The position numbers were made by a program, and so were the translations under genes. The notes below the pieces were generated by a model that saw only the letters and a program-made list of their open reading frames with translations, was not told the origin of the DNA and did not search any database. Shown here one piece after another: positions 1 to 7,713 of a stretch of DNA of 64,000 bases (position 1 is the first letter of the stretch; every line of letters begins with the position of its first letter). Source of the DNA: Guopingia tenuis (GTDB taxonomy: Bacteria > Bacillota > Clostridia > Christensenellales > Christensenellaceae); the NCBI RefSeq assembly GCF_014384805.1, contig NZ_JACRSS010000002.1, positions 186,001 to 250,000 of the forward strand. The letters run 5' to 3'.

Positions 1-407
1 GTATAAGTGCGGAAAACACCATGTCCCCTGCGCCGGACTTTGATGGAATGATGCACAAAGACGGTGTCCTCCCCGGCATAGCCCCAGAGGACGACGGAGG
101 CGCCGTCCTGCTTCATGAGGGTAACCGTGCGGGCCGCTTCGCCCGGCGGCTGCGAACCGGCGCTTTTTTCAGCATTTTCCATGAGGGGAATCAACACGTC
201 CAGCTGGGCATCCGTCAAAAGCGAGGGAACCCCTGTTGAGATATCCAGCATTCCCGAAACGACCTCTTCCCGGGAGATTGAGGGAAGGGCACCGGGAAAG
301 AGATGCGGCCAGAGGATGGCAAGGGCGATGGCCGCGGCGGCCAAAAGCCAGGTGAACGGGCTTTTCAGGGCTTTGTATCTCCGCGATGTTTTGAACGATG
401 GTTCCAT
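1..407 (-). CDS. Hypothetical membrane-anchored protein (3' end outside window)
   Basis: The reading frame starts at an ATG preceded by AGGAGCC and runs off the left edge, giving 135 residues. Residues about 1-18 are basic; residues about 19-33 are a hydrophobic Ala/Ile/Leu segment, so this looks like a single membrane anchor with the rest outside. The visible remainder has no motif I recognise. It begins 22 bp after the tcdA stop codon and is probably the third gene of the same transcript. The N-terminus loosely resembles the tail of M56/BlaR1-type proteins, but this is only an impression. Confidence 0.6.
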   Translation of the reverse strand, partial: MEPSFKTSRRYKALKSPFTWLLAAAAIALAILWPHLFPGALPSISREEVVSGMLDISTGVPSLLTDAQLDVLIPLMENAEKSAGSQPPGEAARTVTLMKQDGASVVLWGYAGEDTVFVHHSIKVRRRGHGVFRTY

Positions 408-429
408 GGAAAAGGCTCCTTTTGCAAAG

Positions 430-1140
430 CTAGCCGGCCTCCAGGCCGCAAAGCTCCCGGACGACGGCTCCGGCGAGCATAAGGCCGGCAACGGATGGGA
501 CAAAGGCGACGCTGCCGGGAACCCGTCCCCCGTCTTCGGATATCCGGGGCGGCTCGGTGGAATAAACCACCTTCATGTGCGTAATCCCCCGGCGGCGCAG
601 CTCCCGACGCATGACCCGGGCCAGGGGGCAGACCGAAGTCTCATAAAGATCCGCCACCCGGAAGGCGGCCGGATCCAGCTTGTTGCCTGCGCCCATGGAG
701 CTGATGATGGGGACTCCCGCCGCCTGCGCGCGGACAGCCAGCTCAATTTTGGCGCTGACGGTGTCCACGGCGTCGATGATATAGCTATACTGGGAAAAAT
801 CCCAGTCTTGGGATTGGGGGAGAAAGAACTCCCGGCGGGGATAGACCTGCACATCCGCCCGGATCTCCCGGGCGCGCTCGGCCATGACCTCCACCTTGGG
901 GCGGCCGACTGTCTTTTGGGTGGCAATGAGCTGCCGGTTGCAGTTGGAAAGGCTGACGGTGTCCTTATCCACCAGCGTGACAGCACCAATGCCGCTGCGA
1001 ATCAGGGCCTCTGCGGCAAAGGAGCCGACGCCGCCGATGCCGAACACGGCCACATGGGCCTGGGCGAGTTTTTGCATTCCTTCCCGGCCCAGAAGCATCT
1101 CCGTGCGGCAGAGCAGGGTTTCTTTCTGTTCATTTGGCAT
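430..1140 (-). CDS. tcdA: tRNA threonylcarbamoyladenosine dehydratase (TcdA/CsdL family)
   Basis: This is a 236-residue ThiF/MoeB/E1-type adenylating protein. The nucleotide-binding loop GIGGVGS is at residues 34-40, followed by the family motifs VDKDTVSLSNCNRQ and ETSVCPLARVMRRELR. In the known family the enzyme uses ATP to cyclise t6A37 of tRNA to ct6A in the cytosol. The start was placed at the ATG with GGAGGG just upstream; this overlaps the end of the preceding gene by 11 bp, which suggests translational coupling. A longer in-frame extension exists but lacks a ribosome site. Other ThiF-like activities are possible, but the motifs favour TcdA. Confidence 0.88.
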   Translation of the reverse strand: MPNEQKETLLCRTEMLLGREGMQKLAQAHVAVFGIGGVGSFAAEALIRSGIGAVTLVDKDTVSLSNCNRQLIATQKTVGRPKVEVMAERAREIRADVQVYPRREFFLPQSQDWDFSQYSYIIDAVDTVSAKIELAVRAQAAGVPIISSMGAGNKLDPAAFRVADLYETSVCPLARVMRRELRRRGITHMKVVYSTEPPRISEDGGRVPGSVAFVPSVAGLMLAGAVVRELCGLEAG

Positions 1141-1531
1141 AGCGTCCCTCCAAAAATTCCTGGCGCAGCCGCCAGATTTCCTTTTCAATGGTTTCGATAA
1201 CCATGCCATAGGCCTCTTCTTCCTGCCCGTCCGGCTGGGGAAGGGGAAGGCGGATGACAGGGCAGGGCAGAGACAGGCCAATGGCCTCTTTGCCCAGCAG
1301 AACCGCCAGATCCGCCGGGGGAAGGGGTTCCAGCCCCCGGGGCGTCCAGCCGCTGACATCCAATTGGTATACCCGGGAGAGGAGGGCGGCCGCCATGGGA
1401 TCGGCTTCTTTGGCAGGCGACAGCCCTGCGGAAAGGCTCAAAAAGGCATCGGCGGCAAACCGCTGGCCCAGGGCATGGGCGATGAGGGAGAGGCAGGCGT
1501 TATCCCGGCAGATAAACAAAACACGTTTCAT
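1130..1531 (-). CDS. ArsC/low-molecular-weight phosphatase-like protein, active-site Arg absent
   Basis: The protein has 133 residues and begins with MKRVLFICRDNACLSLIAHA, which matches the beta1/P-loop of arsenate reductases and low-molecular-weight tyrosine phosphatases. The family signature is C-X5-R. Here Cys8 is present but the position of the essential arginine is Leu14. Phosphatase or arsenate reductase chemistry by the usual mechanism is therefore doubtful, and the protein may only bind an anion or partner. It lies upstream of tcdA with an 11 bp overlap. The start lacks a strong Shine-Dalgarno sequence but is the only ATG that begins the fold correctly. Confidence 0.72.
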   Translation of the reverse strand: MKRVLFICRDNACLSLIAHALGQRFAADAFLSLSAGLSPAKEADPMAAALLSRVYQLDVSGWTPRGLEPLPPADLAVLLGKEAIGLSLPCPVIRLPLPQPDGQEEEAYGMVIETIEKEIWRLRQEFLEGRYAK

Positions 1532-1567
1532 AAAGACCCCCGTGACTGGAAAGGATTTCTTTCCTAT

Positions 1568-1596
1568 AGTATACTTAGAATCTTTCCTTCTGTCAC
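1568..1596 (-). promoter_or_regulatory. Sigma-A-type promoter of the arsC-like/tcdA operon
   Basis: On the minus strand GTGACA is followed after 17 bp by TATACT. The -10 element lies 37 bp upstream of the first start codon of the operon. It borders the first unit of the adjoining tandem repeat. Confidence 0.55.
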
Positions 1597-1600
1597 CCCC

Positions 1601-1900
1601 CTCGCCGGGGAGGCATAACCGCCGATAGAATGTCTGCGCGGCGCAACGGATGTCTCCGCTTCGGGGAAAAGATAGGATGTGTTGGGGCGGGTACCTCGCC
1701 GGGGAGGCATAACCGCCGGGAGAATTTCCATGCGGCGCAATGAATGTTTTCGCTTCGGGGGAATATGGGAAGTGTATGGAGAGATAACTCGCCGTGGAGG
1801 CATAGCCGCTGAAAGAATGTCCGCGCGGCGCAACGGATGTCTCCGCTTCAGGGAAAACATGGGAAGCGTGGAGATGGTTACCCGCCGGAGAGACGCACGC
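1601..1900. repeat. Tandem array, period 93-94 bp, three units plus a partial
   Basis: The start motif CTCGCCGGGGAGGCATAACC recurs at 1601, 1695 and 1788 and, degenerate, at 1881, giving spacings of 94, 93 and 93 bp. A second block (GGCGCAA.GGATGTCTCCGCTTC) recurs in register. Lengths are not multiples of three in a consistent frame and no ribosome site is present, so the open frames that cross it are not believed to be genes. Confidence 0.85.
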
Positions 1901-2280
1901 ACCAGGAGGGAAAGGATCACACGGCGCTGGCAATGTCCCCTTGATACCTCTGGAAAGCATAATGCGGATTCCCAGCCGGGAGTTTTATTTTATAGTACAA
2001 CCGGGTATGGCAGTGAAAATGCTGGCGGCAGAAGAAGGAGTTTCTCCCGGGAGGCGTTTCGGCAAGAGAGGTGGATTCTTGGGGGGATTTTTCCGCTGAA
2101 AAGGGCTCTGCCGAGTGAAGGGATTTTCCAACCGCAGGGCCGGCGGGCTGTTCTGTCCTTTTTTCAGGAGAAACTGGCGGAAAGAAAGCGCCGGTGAGGC
2201 GGCCCTATACTCTTCTATCCGCCGGAAATCTGCAAAATACAAAAAGACGATGGCTGTTCTGGCCTCTATTCCGGCAGCCG
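1901..2280. other. Intergenic, no gene seen
   Basis: Open frames exist on both strands but none has a ribosome site, recognisable domain or plausible composition. This stretch follows the tandem array and precedes the 3' end of a small minus-strand gene. Confidence 0.5.
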
Positions 2281-2550
2281 TTACGGCTCCCCGTCCAGGC
2301 CGGCATAGAGATGAATGCGGTCCAGCTCCTGGATGAGTGTGAGCCGCCGGGCCAAAAGCTGATGGAAGGTGGCGGTTTTTTCTTTGCCGGCGGCGCGCAT
2401 CTCTGCCAGGTTTTTTTCCACACTCTCCCGCTGGGCGGCGAGGGCCTCCTGCATATCCTCAAAGGCGGCCAGGCGCTCAAGCGCCTGCGCAATGGTATAG
2501 GGCGGGTGCAGTACGACGCCCGCCGGTGTTTTTTGGGTCATCCGTTTCAT
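2281..2550 (-). CDS. Small coiled-coil hypothetical protein
   Basis: The ORF encodes 89 residues and has a very good ribosome site (AAGGAGG, 10 bp before ATG). It begins MKRMTQKTPAGVVLHPPYT, then continues as an Ala/Glu/Leu-rich stretch (residues about 20-80) with heptad character, likely a helical hairpin or coiled coil. There is no signal peptide or membrane segment. I do not recognise a family. It is divergent from the ttcA-like gene, with about 124 bp between the starts. Confidence 0.6.
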   Translation of the reverse strand: MKRMTQKTPAGVVLHPPYTIAQALERLAAFEDMQEALAAQRESVEKNLAEMRAAGKEKTATFHQLLARRLTLIQELDRIHLYAGLDGEP

Positions 2551-2600
2551 AAAAGAAGCCTCCTTTTTGTTTATATCAGTATAGCGGCCCGGAAGCCCTC

Positions 2601-2630
2601 TTGTCCAGAGCGGCGGTTTTGTTGTAGAAT
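2601..2630 (+). promoter_or_regulatory. Probable promoter of the ttcA-like gene
   Basis: TTGTCC and TAGAAT are separated by 18 bp and lie 45 bp upstream of the ATG at 2675. The spacing and position fit a sigma-A promoter, but neither hexamer is perfect. Confidence 0.4.
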
Positions 2631-2674
2631 ACAAAAAGGACGCCGCATGCGGCAAAAAGCGGGAAGGAGACGTT

Positions 2675-3502
2675 ATGCTCACAAGGCAGCAGGAGATTGA
2701 ACGCAGCATCATCAAAAAATTCCGGCGCAGCATCTGGAGCCGGTTCACCCGGGGCGTGAAGGAATATGCCATGATCCGGGAGGGAGATAAAATCGCCGTA
2801 TGCCTGTCGGGCGGGAAGGATTCCATGCTTCTGGCAAAATGTATGCAGGAGCTGCAAAAACACAGCGACGTGCCCTTCGGCCTTGCTTTTCTCGTGATGG
2901 ACCCGGGCTATGCGCCGAAAAACCGGGCGCTGATCGAAAAAAATGCGGCGGAGCTGGGCGTTCCCGTGCATATCTTTTCGTCGGATATCTTTGAAGCCGT
3001 CACGCATATTGAGGATTCCCCCTGCTATCTTTGCGCACGTATGCGGCGGGGATATCTCTATCGAAATGCACAGGCTCTGGGCTGCAACAAAATCGCCCTG
3101 GGGCATCACTTTGACGATGTGATTGAAACCATTTTGATGAGCATGCTCTATGCGGGGGAGATCCGCACCATGATGCCTAAGCTCCACAGCACAAACTTTC
3201 CCGGTATGGAGCTCATCCGGCCGCTCTATCTGGTCAAAGAGGCGGATATTCTGGCATGGAAGCGGTATAACGGCCTGGAATTTCTCCAATGCGCCTGTCG
3301 GTTCACCGAGCATACGGCGACGGATATCGGGGCCTCCAAGCGGCTGGAGATGAAGGCGCTGATCCGGAAATTCCGCGAAACCAATCCGCAGATTGAGTCG
3401 AATATTTTCCGAAGCGTGGAAAACGTCAATCTGGAGAAGGTCATCAGCTATTGTCTGGGAGGCGAGACACATTCCTTTATGGATGGTTACGACAGGGAAT
3501 GA
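2675..3502 (+). CDS. ttcA: TtcA-family tRNA thiolation ATPase
   Basis: The 275-residue protein belongs to the PP-loop ATP pyrophosphatase superfamily. The PP-loop SGGKDS is at residues 45-50, a CYLC pair follows near residue 117, and a second QCAC pair lies near residue 208. This arrangement of PP-loop plus two Cys pairs is typical of TtcA-like enzymes, which use an Fe-S cluster to put sulfur on tRNA (2-thiocytidine-32 in the best-known case). The start has GGAAGGAG upstream. The exact tRNA position cannot be read from sequence; some clostridial relatives are only annotated as PP-loop proteins. It has its own promoter and terminator. Confidence 0.82.
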   Translation: MLTRQQEIERSIIKKFRRSIWSRFTRGVKEYAMIREGDKIAVCLSGGKDSMLLAKCMQELQKHSDVPFGLAFLVMDPGYAPKNRALIEKNAAELGVPVHIFSSDIFEAVTHIEDSPCYLCARMRRGYLYRNAQALGCNKIALGHHFDDVIETILMSMLYAGEIRTMMPKLHSTNFPGMELIRPLYLVKEADILAWKRYNGLEFLQCACRFTEHTATDIGASKRLEMKALIRKFRETNPQIESNIFRSVENVNLEKVISYCLGGETHSFMDGYDRE

Positions 3503-3611
3503 TGGAGCGCCCTGCGCCGATGCGCTGTTCCAGGCGGCCGGCTCTTTAAAAACTATATAAAATACATATAGAATTGCCATAAAATTAGTATGGCGGATAA
3601 AAAGCTGTAAA

Positions 3612-3637
3612 AACCCCGGTATTCCGGGGCTTTTTCT
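3612..3637 (+). terminator. Rho-independent terminator after the ttcA-like gene
   Basis: CCCCGG-tatt-CCGGGG is followed by CTTTTTCT. It lies about 110 bp downstream of the stop codon. Confidence 0.8.
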
Positions 3638-3678
3638 GTTTTCCGGCGGGAGGGAAAGGGGCCGGCCGCTTTTTGCGG

Positions 3679-3707
3679 TTGACACACAGTTTCCCCCTTT
3701 CTATAAT
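3679..3707 (+). promoter_or_regulatory. Consensus promoter of the ggt gene
   Basis: A perfect TTGACA is followed after exactly 17 bp by a perfect TATAAT. The -10 is about 93 bp upstream of the GTG/ATG region of the next gene, leaving a leader of about 85 nt in which I see no riboswitch. Confidence 0.85.
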
Positions 3708-3799
3708 AGAAAATATGCCGAAAAAGGCGGATTTTTGGTTAAAAGCCTCACAAAAGATCGCAAGAAATCCATATAAAAAAAGTATAGGGGGACAAAAAC

Positions 3800-5410
3800 G
3801 TGAAATATGACTCGGCGCAGTACCGCTATCCTTCCAAGCGGATCGTGGTATATGGCAAAAAGGGCATGGTCTGCACGTCTCAGCCTTTGGCGGCGCAGGC
3901 AGGGCTGGAGATTTTGAAAAAGGGCGGCAATGCCGTGGATGCGGCGATTACGGCGGCGGCATGCCTGCCGGTGGTGGAGCCTACCTGCAACGGTCTGGGG
4001 GGCGATGCCTTTGCCATCCTCTGGACAAAGGACAATCAAATTTTCGGTTTGAATGCCAGCGGCCCGGCACCCATGGGAATAAGCGCCAAGGCCGTCCGGG
4101 AGCGGGGCTTTTCAGAGATGCCCCGGTTTGGCTGGATTCCCGTCAATGTTCCCGGGCTGGTGGCGGGCTGGGCGGCGCTGTCGGAGCGGTTTGGGCGGCT
4201 GCCTTTCCGGGAGCTGGTGGAACCGGCGGCTTTATATGCAGAGGAGGGATATCCCATTCCGCCCACTGTGGCGCAGATGTGGGCGGGAGACTACGCCCTG
4301 CATAAAAAGGAGCTGACGGCGCCGGAGTTTCAGCACTGGTTTTCCACCTTTGCTCCCCAAGGGCGCGCACCCCGCACGGGAGAGCTTTTTGCCTGCCCGG
4401 AAATGGCGGCGACACTGCGGGAAATTGGGGAGACACACGGCGAGACGGTATACCGTGGTGCGCTGGCCGAGAAGATTGACGCCTTTTCCCGGGCTACTGG
4501 GGGATATCTGCGCAGAGAGGACCTGGCGGCATACCGGCCCCAGTGGGTGGAGCCGGTCTCTGTCAACTACCGGGGCTATGATGTCTGGGAAATTCCGCCC
4601 AACGGGTCGGGCATCGTGGCGCAGATGGCCCTGAATATTTTAAAAGGGTTCAGCTTTGCCGACCGGGAGGACGTGGAGACATATCATAAGCAGATTGAGG
4701 CCATGAAGCTCGCCTTTGCCGATGGAATGCGCTATATTGCCGATCCGGCCCACATGAAGGCATCGGTGAAAACACTGCTCTCGGATGAGTTTGCGGCTCT
4801 GCGCCGCGGAGAAGTCGGGGAAAGGGCGCGCCGGCCCGAGCCCGCGGACCCCAACTGCTGCGGCACGGTCTATCTCTGCGCGGCGGACGAGGAGGGCAAT
4901 ATGATCTCCTATATCCAGAGCAACTATATGGGCTTTGGCAGCGGCCTGGTGGTTCCGGGCACGGGATTTGCCCTGCATAACCGGGGCAAGAACTTCTCTC
5001 TGGATGAGGCGATGGAAAACTGCCTGGGGCCGGGCAAGCGCCCCTATCACACGATTCTGCCCGCCTTCCTCTCCAAAGACGGAAGGCCGGTGGGGCCGTT
5101 TGGGGTCATGGGCGCGTTTATGCAGCCCCAGGGGCATGTGCAGGTGGTCATGAACACGGTTGATTTTGCCATGAACCCTCAGGATGCGCTGAACGCGCCC
5201 CGCTGGCAGTGGACGGGCGGCATGACCATCGAGGTGGAACCCGAGTTCCCCCGGGATAAGGCGGAGGCGCTCCGGGAACTGGGCCACGATATTGTCTATG
5301 CCCGGGATTCCATGACCTTTGGCCGGGGGCAGATCATCTGGCGGGAAGAAAACGGCGTATATGCCGGGGCGACGGAGCCACGCACGGACGGCACGGTTGC
5401 CGTCTGGTAG
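3800..5410 (+). CDS. ggt: Gamma-glutamyltransferase, YwrD-like branch
   Basis: This 536-residue protein is full length for the Ntn-hydrolase family that cleaves gamma-glutamyl bonds (glutathione and similar). The self-processing site is expected where GTVYLCAADEEGN occurs; Thr356 aligns with the nucleophile of classical enzymes, although the usual TTH is TV here. The block SYIQSNYMGFGSGLVVPGTG matches the YwrD-like branch. No signal peptide is visible, so a cytosolic location is inferred, unlike secreted Ggt enzymes. The start ATG follows AGGGGG. It is a single-gene unit behind a perfect promoter; the 3' gap holds a tandem array rather than a clear terminator. Confidence 0.85.
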   Translation: MKYDSAQYRYPSKRIVVYGKKGMVCTSQPLAAQAGLEILKKGGNAVDAAITAAACLPVVEPTCNGLGGDAFAILWTKDNQIFGLNASGPAPMGISAKAVRERGFSEMPRFGWIPVNVPGLVAGWAALSERFGRLPFRELVEPAALYAEEGYPIPPTVAQMWAGDYALHKKELTAPEFQHWFSTFAPQGRAPRTGELFACPEMAATLREIGETHGETVYRGALAEKIDAFSRATGGYLRREDLAAYRPQWVEPVSVNYRGYDVWEIPPNGSGIVAQMALNILKGFSFADREDVETYHKQIEAMKLAFADGMRYIADPAHMKASVKTLLSDEFAALRRGEVGERARRPEPADPNCCGTVYLCAADEEGNMISYIQSNYMGFGSGLVVPGTGFALHNRGKNFSLDEAMENCLGPGKRPYHTILPAFLSKDGRPVGPFGVMGAFMQPQGHVQVVMNTVDFAMNPQDALNAPRWQWTGGMTIEVEPEFPRDKAEALRELGHDIVYARDSMTFGRGQIIWREENGVYAGATEPRTDGTVAVW

Positions 5411-5570
5411 GGCGCTGCCCACACGACCGGGACCACAAAGGCAGCTTAGCCGGCGGCGGGCCAGCTGTTCTCCCGATCTCCTACAATGCCGGAGATGCAG
5501 GGAAATATGACGGATACAGTGATAGGATGGTTTTGCCCGGGAGTGTGTGGCTGCTTTCAGCTGACTGGCC

Positions 5571-5890
5571 GGAAACCAGCAACGCCCCGTCGGCGAGAAA
5601 CGGTGCCGCGGACATAGCGGCCGGGGGAAAGAGCGGAAAGCGGCGGAATGATTTTCGGCCTTGAGGGAAACCAGCCACGCCCCGCCGGCGAGGAATGGTG
5701 CTGCGGGCATAGTGGTCGGAGGAAAGAGTGGAAAGCGGCGGAATGATTTCCGGCCTTGAAGGAAACCAGCCACGCCCCGCCGGTGAGAAACGGTGCTGCG
5801 GGCATAGCGGCCGGAGAAAAGCGCGGAAAACGGCGGAATGATTTTCGGCCTTGAGAAAAACCAGTCATGCCTCGCCGGCGAGGCGGGTTA
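5571..5890. repeat. Tandem array, period 95 bp, about 3.3 units
   Basis: The motif GGAAACCAGC recurs at 5571, 5666, 5761 and (degenerate) about 5856, always 95 bp apart. The block CGGAAAGCGGCGGAATGATTT recurs in register, as does CGCCCCGCCGGCGAG. It fills most of the gap between ggt and the chromate-transporter genes. Positions 5411-5570 show no gene. Confidence 0.88.
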
Positions 5891-5924
5891 AAAAATACTA
5901 AAATAATAAAAAGAAAGGAAAGCC

Positions 5925-6494
5925 ATGAAAATACTTTGGGAATTATTTTTGATCTTTGCGCGCATCGGCGGCCTGACCTTTGGCGGCGGCTATGCCATGC
6001 TGCCCATGCTGCAAAAGGAAATCGTGGAGAATAAAAGCTGGGCCACGGAAGAGGAGCTGATGGATTATTTCGCCATCGGCCAATGCACGCCGGGGATTAT
6101 CGCCGTCAATACGGCCACCTTTGTCGGCTATAAGGTGAAGGGAATCCTGGGCGGGATTGTGGCCACGCTGGGCGTCATTGCCCCTTCGATTGTCATTATC
6201 ACGATCATTGCGGCTTTTATCACCAACTTCATGGACATTGCGGCAGTAACCTATGCCTTTGCGGGCATCCGGGTCTGTGTCTGCGTTCTGATTTTCAATT
6301 CGGTGCTCAAGCTCTGGAAAAACGCCGTGAAGGATATCCCGGCGCTCGTCATCTTTTTGGCGATTTTCTTCCTCTCCCTGCTGACGGATGTATCCACCAT
6401 CCTCTTTGTGGTGTGCTCGGGCGCTATCGGCTTTGCCGTGAAGGCCATTTCCCGCCGGATGCAGGCGAAGAAAGAGGGAGGTGAGGCAAAATGA
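5925..6494 (+). CDS. Chromate transporter family protein, first half
   Basis: The 189-residue protein is almost entirely hydrophobic, with about five to six membrane segments. The motifs FARIGGLTFGGGYAMLPML near the start and IGQCTPGIIAVNTATFVGYK are the CHR domain hallmarks. Short single-domain members usually act as pairs; the second half overlaps by 4 bp (ATGA). AAAGGAAAG precedes the ATG. In the known family the pair exports or exchanges chromate, and possibly other oxyanions; the substrate here is unknown. Confidence 0.88.
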   Translation: MKILWELFLIFARIGGLTFGGGYAMLPMLQKEIVENKSWATEEELMDYFAIGQCTPGIIAVNTATFVGYKVKGILGGIVATLGVIAPSIVIITIIAAFITNFMDIAAVTYAFAGIRVCVCVLIFNSVLKLWKNAVKDIPALVIFLAIFFLSLLTDVSTILFVVCSGAIGFAVKAISRRMQAKKEGGEAK

Positions 6495-7081
6495 TTCTGC
6501 TGCTGTTGATGTGGGAGTTTTTCAAGACCGGCCTGTTTGCCATCGGAGGCGGCCTGGCGACGCTGCCCTTTCTCTATGAAATGTCGGTGAAAACCGGATG
6601 GTTTACTGCGACAGATATCGCCAACATGATCGCCATTTCCGAATCCACCCCCGGGCCGCTGGGGATCAACATGGCGACCTATGTGGGATATAACACGGCG
6701 GGGGTGGCCGGAGCTATTCTCGCCCCCATCGGCGAGGTTCTGCCCTCCATTATCATCATTCTCATCATCGCCAAGGTGCTGGAGAAATTCAAGGAAAACC
6801 AGATTGTTCAGGATGTGTTCTATGGCCTGCGTCCAGCTTCCGTGGGCCTGATCGCCGCGGCAGGCGTGGAGGTTGTGAAGGTGGCGCTTCTGAATACCGC
6901 CAACTGGACGGGGTTCACCTTGGCAAGCATCATGGCCACGGTCAACTGGCCCTGCCTGGGGCTGGCAGCGTTGCTGCTGGTGCTGACCCGGTTGCCCAAA
7001 ATTAAGAAGGCCCATCCCCTGTATTTTATTTTGGGATCTGCCTGCGTGGGCATTGCCTTTGGCTATCTGGGATGGAGCTGA
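6491..7081 (+). CDS. Chromate transporter family protein, second half
   Basis: This 196-residue CHR-domain membrane protein has FFKTGLFAIGGGLATLPFL near the N-terminus and ISESTPGPLGINMATYVGYN at about residues 54-73. It is the translationally coupled partner of the preceding gene (start overlaps the stop, GGGAGGTG upstream). The two halves probably assemble as an inverted pair in the membrane. A related pair lies in opposite orientation at 13.7-14.8 kb. Confidence 0.88.
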   Translation: MILLLLMWEFFKTGLFAIGGGLATLPFLYEMSVKTGWFTATDIANMIAISESTPGPLGINMATYVGYNTAGVAGAILAPIGEVLPSIIIILIIAKVLEKFKENQIVQDVFYGLRPASVGLIAAAGVEVVKVALLNTANWTGFTLASIMATVNWPCLGLAALLLVLTRLPKIKKAHPLYFILGSACVGIAFGYLGWS

Positions 7082-7113
7082 CAAGACAAAAGCGCCGGAT
7101 ATCGCCGAGGCTC

Positions 7114-7148
7114 AAAAGGAGGACGCGGCATAAGCGTCCTCCTTTTTG
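7114..7148 (+). terminator. Terminator of the chromate-transporter pair
   Basis: AAAGGAGGACGC and GCGTCCTCCTTT form a long stem around a 7 nt loop, followed by TTGC. It starts 33 bp after the stop codon. Confidence 0.85.
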
Positions 7149-7176
7149 CAATGAGGCGGGAACCTGTAAAAAGACG

Positions 7177-7208
7177 AAACAGGCGGAAGAAAATACTCCG
7201 CCTGTTTC
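7177..7208 (-). terminator. Terminator of the iscRSU operon, probably bidirectional
   Basis: GAAACAGGCGGA and TCCGCCTGTTTC form a perfect 12 bp stem around an 8 nt loop. It sits about 50 bp beyond the end of iscU on the minus strand. U-rich sequence is weak on either side. Confidence 0.65.
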
Positions 7209-7260
7209 CATTCACTCATTCTATTTTGCAGGAGGGGGCGCTTTTGCAAAAAACGCCGCC

Positions 7261-7701
7261 TCAATAATCCTCTTCTTCGTCCTCGCCCTCATGGATATCG
7301 TTCTTGGGCTTCTTCAGACCTTCGATGACAATGCCGTTTTTCTCTGCATAATCCCAAAGAGCGGCATGAATGGCCTCCTCAGCCAGAAGAGAGCAGTGCA
7401 CCTTCACCGGCGGCAGCCCATCCAGGGCCTCCATCACGGCTTTATTGGTGATTTTCAGGGCCTCCTGAATGGATTTGCCCTTGACCATCTCAGTAGCCAT
7501 GGAGCTGGTGGCAACGGCGGCGCCGCAGCCAAAGGTTTTGAACTTCACATCCCGGATGATGCCGTTGTCATCAATATCCAGGAAGATCCGCATAATATCA
7601 CCGCATTTGGCGTTGCCCACAGTGCCGACGCCGCTGGCGTTTTCAATCTCTCCCATATTCCGCGGATGCTGGAAATGGTCCATTACTTTTTCGCTGTACA
7701 T
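7261..7701 (-). CDS. iscU: NifU/IscU-type Fe-S cluster scaffold
   Basis: The 146-residue protein begins MYSEKVMDHFQHPRN, the IscU signature. The three cluster-ligand cysteines are Cys33 (NAKCGD), Cys59 (FGCGAA) and Cys103 (HCSLLAEEA); Asp35 is also kept. An acidic tail (GEDEEEDY) extends past the usual length. It receives sulfur from the desulfurase encoded immediately upstream, 12 bp away, and assembles clusters in the cytosol. GGGGGG precedes the ATG. Confidence 0.93.
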   Translation of the reverse strand: MYSEKVMDHFQHPRNMGEIENASGVGTVGNAKCGDIMRIFLDIDDNGIIRDVKFKTFGCGAAVATSSMATEMVKGKSIQEALKITNKAVMEALDGLPPVKVHCSLLAEEAIHAALWDYAEKNGIVIEGLKKPKNDIHEGEDEEEDY

Positions 7702-7713
7702 AGGTAACCCCCC

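Noticed and set aside
115..1200. Long plus-strand open frame of about 360 codons opposite tcdA
   Set aside because: It has no ribosome site or domain and is the complement of a clear conserved gene; GC-rich codon use opens the opposite frame.
1564..2242. Several ORFs across the 93-94 bp array
   Set aside because: Their internal protein repeats simply mirror the DNA repeat; no ribosome site or frame-consistent unit length.
2576..3685. Minus-strand open frame of about 370 codons opposite the ttcA-like gene
   Set aside because: Shadow of a gene with PP-loop and Cys motifs on the plus strand; it also crosses the ttcA terminator and ggt upstream region.
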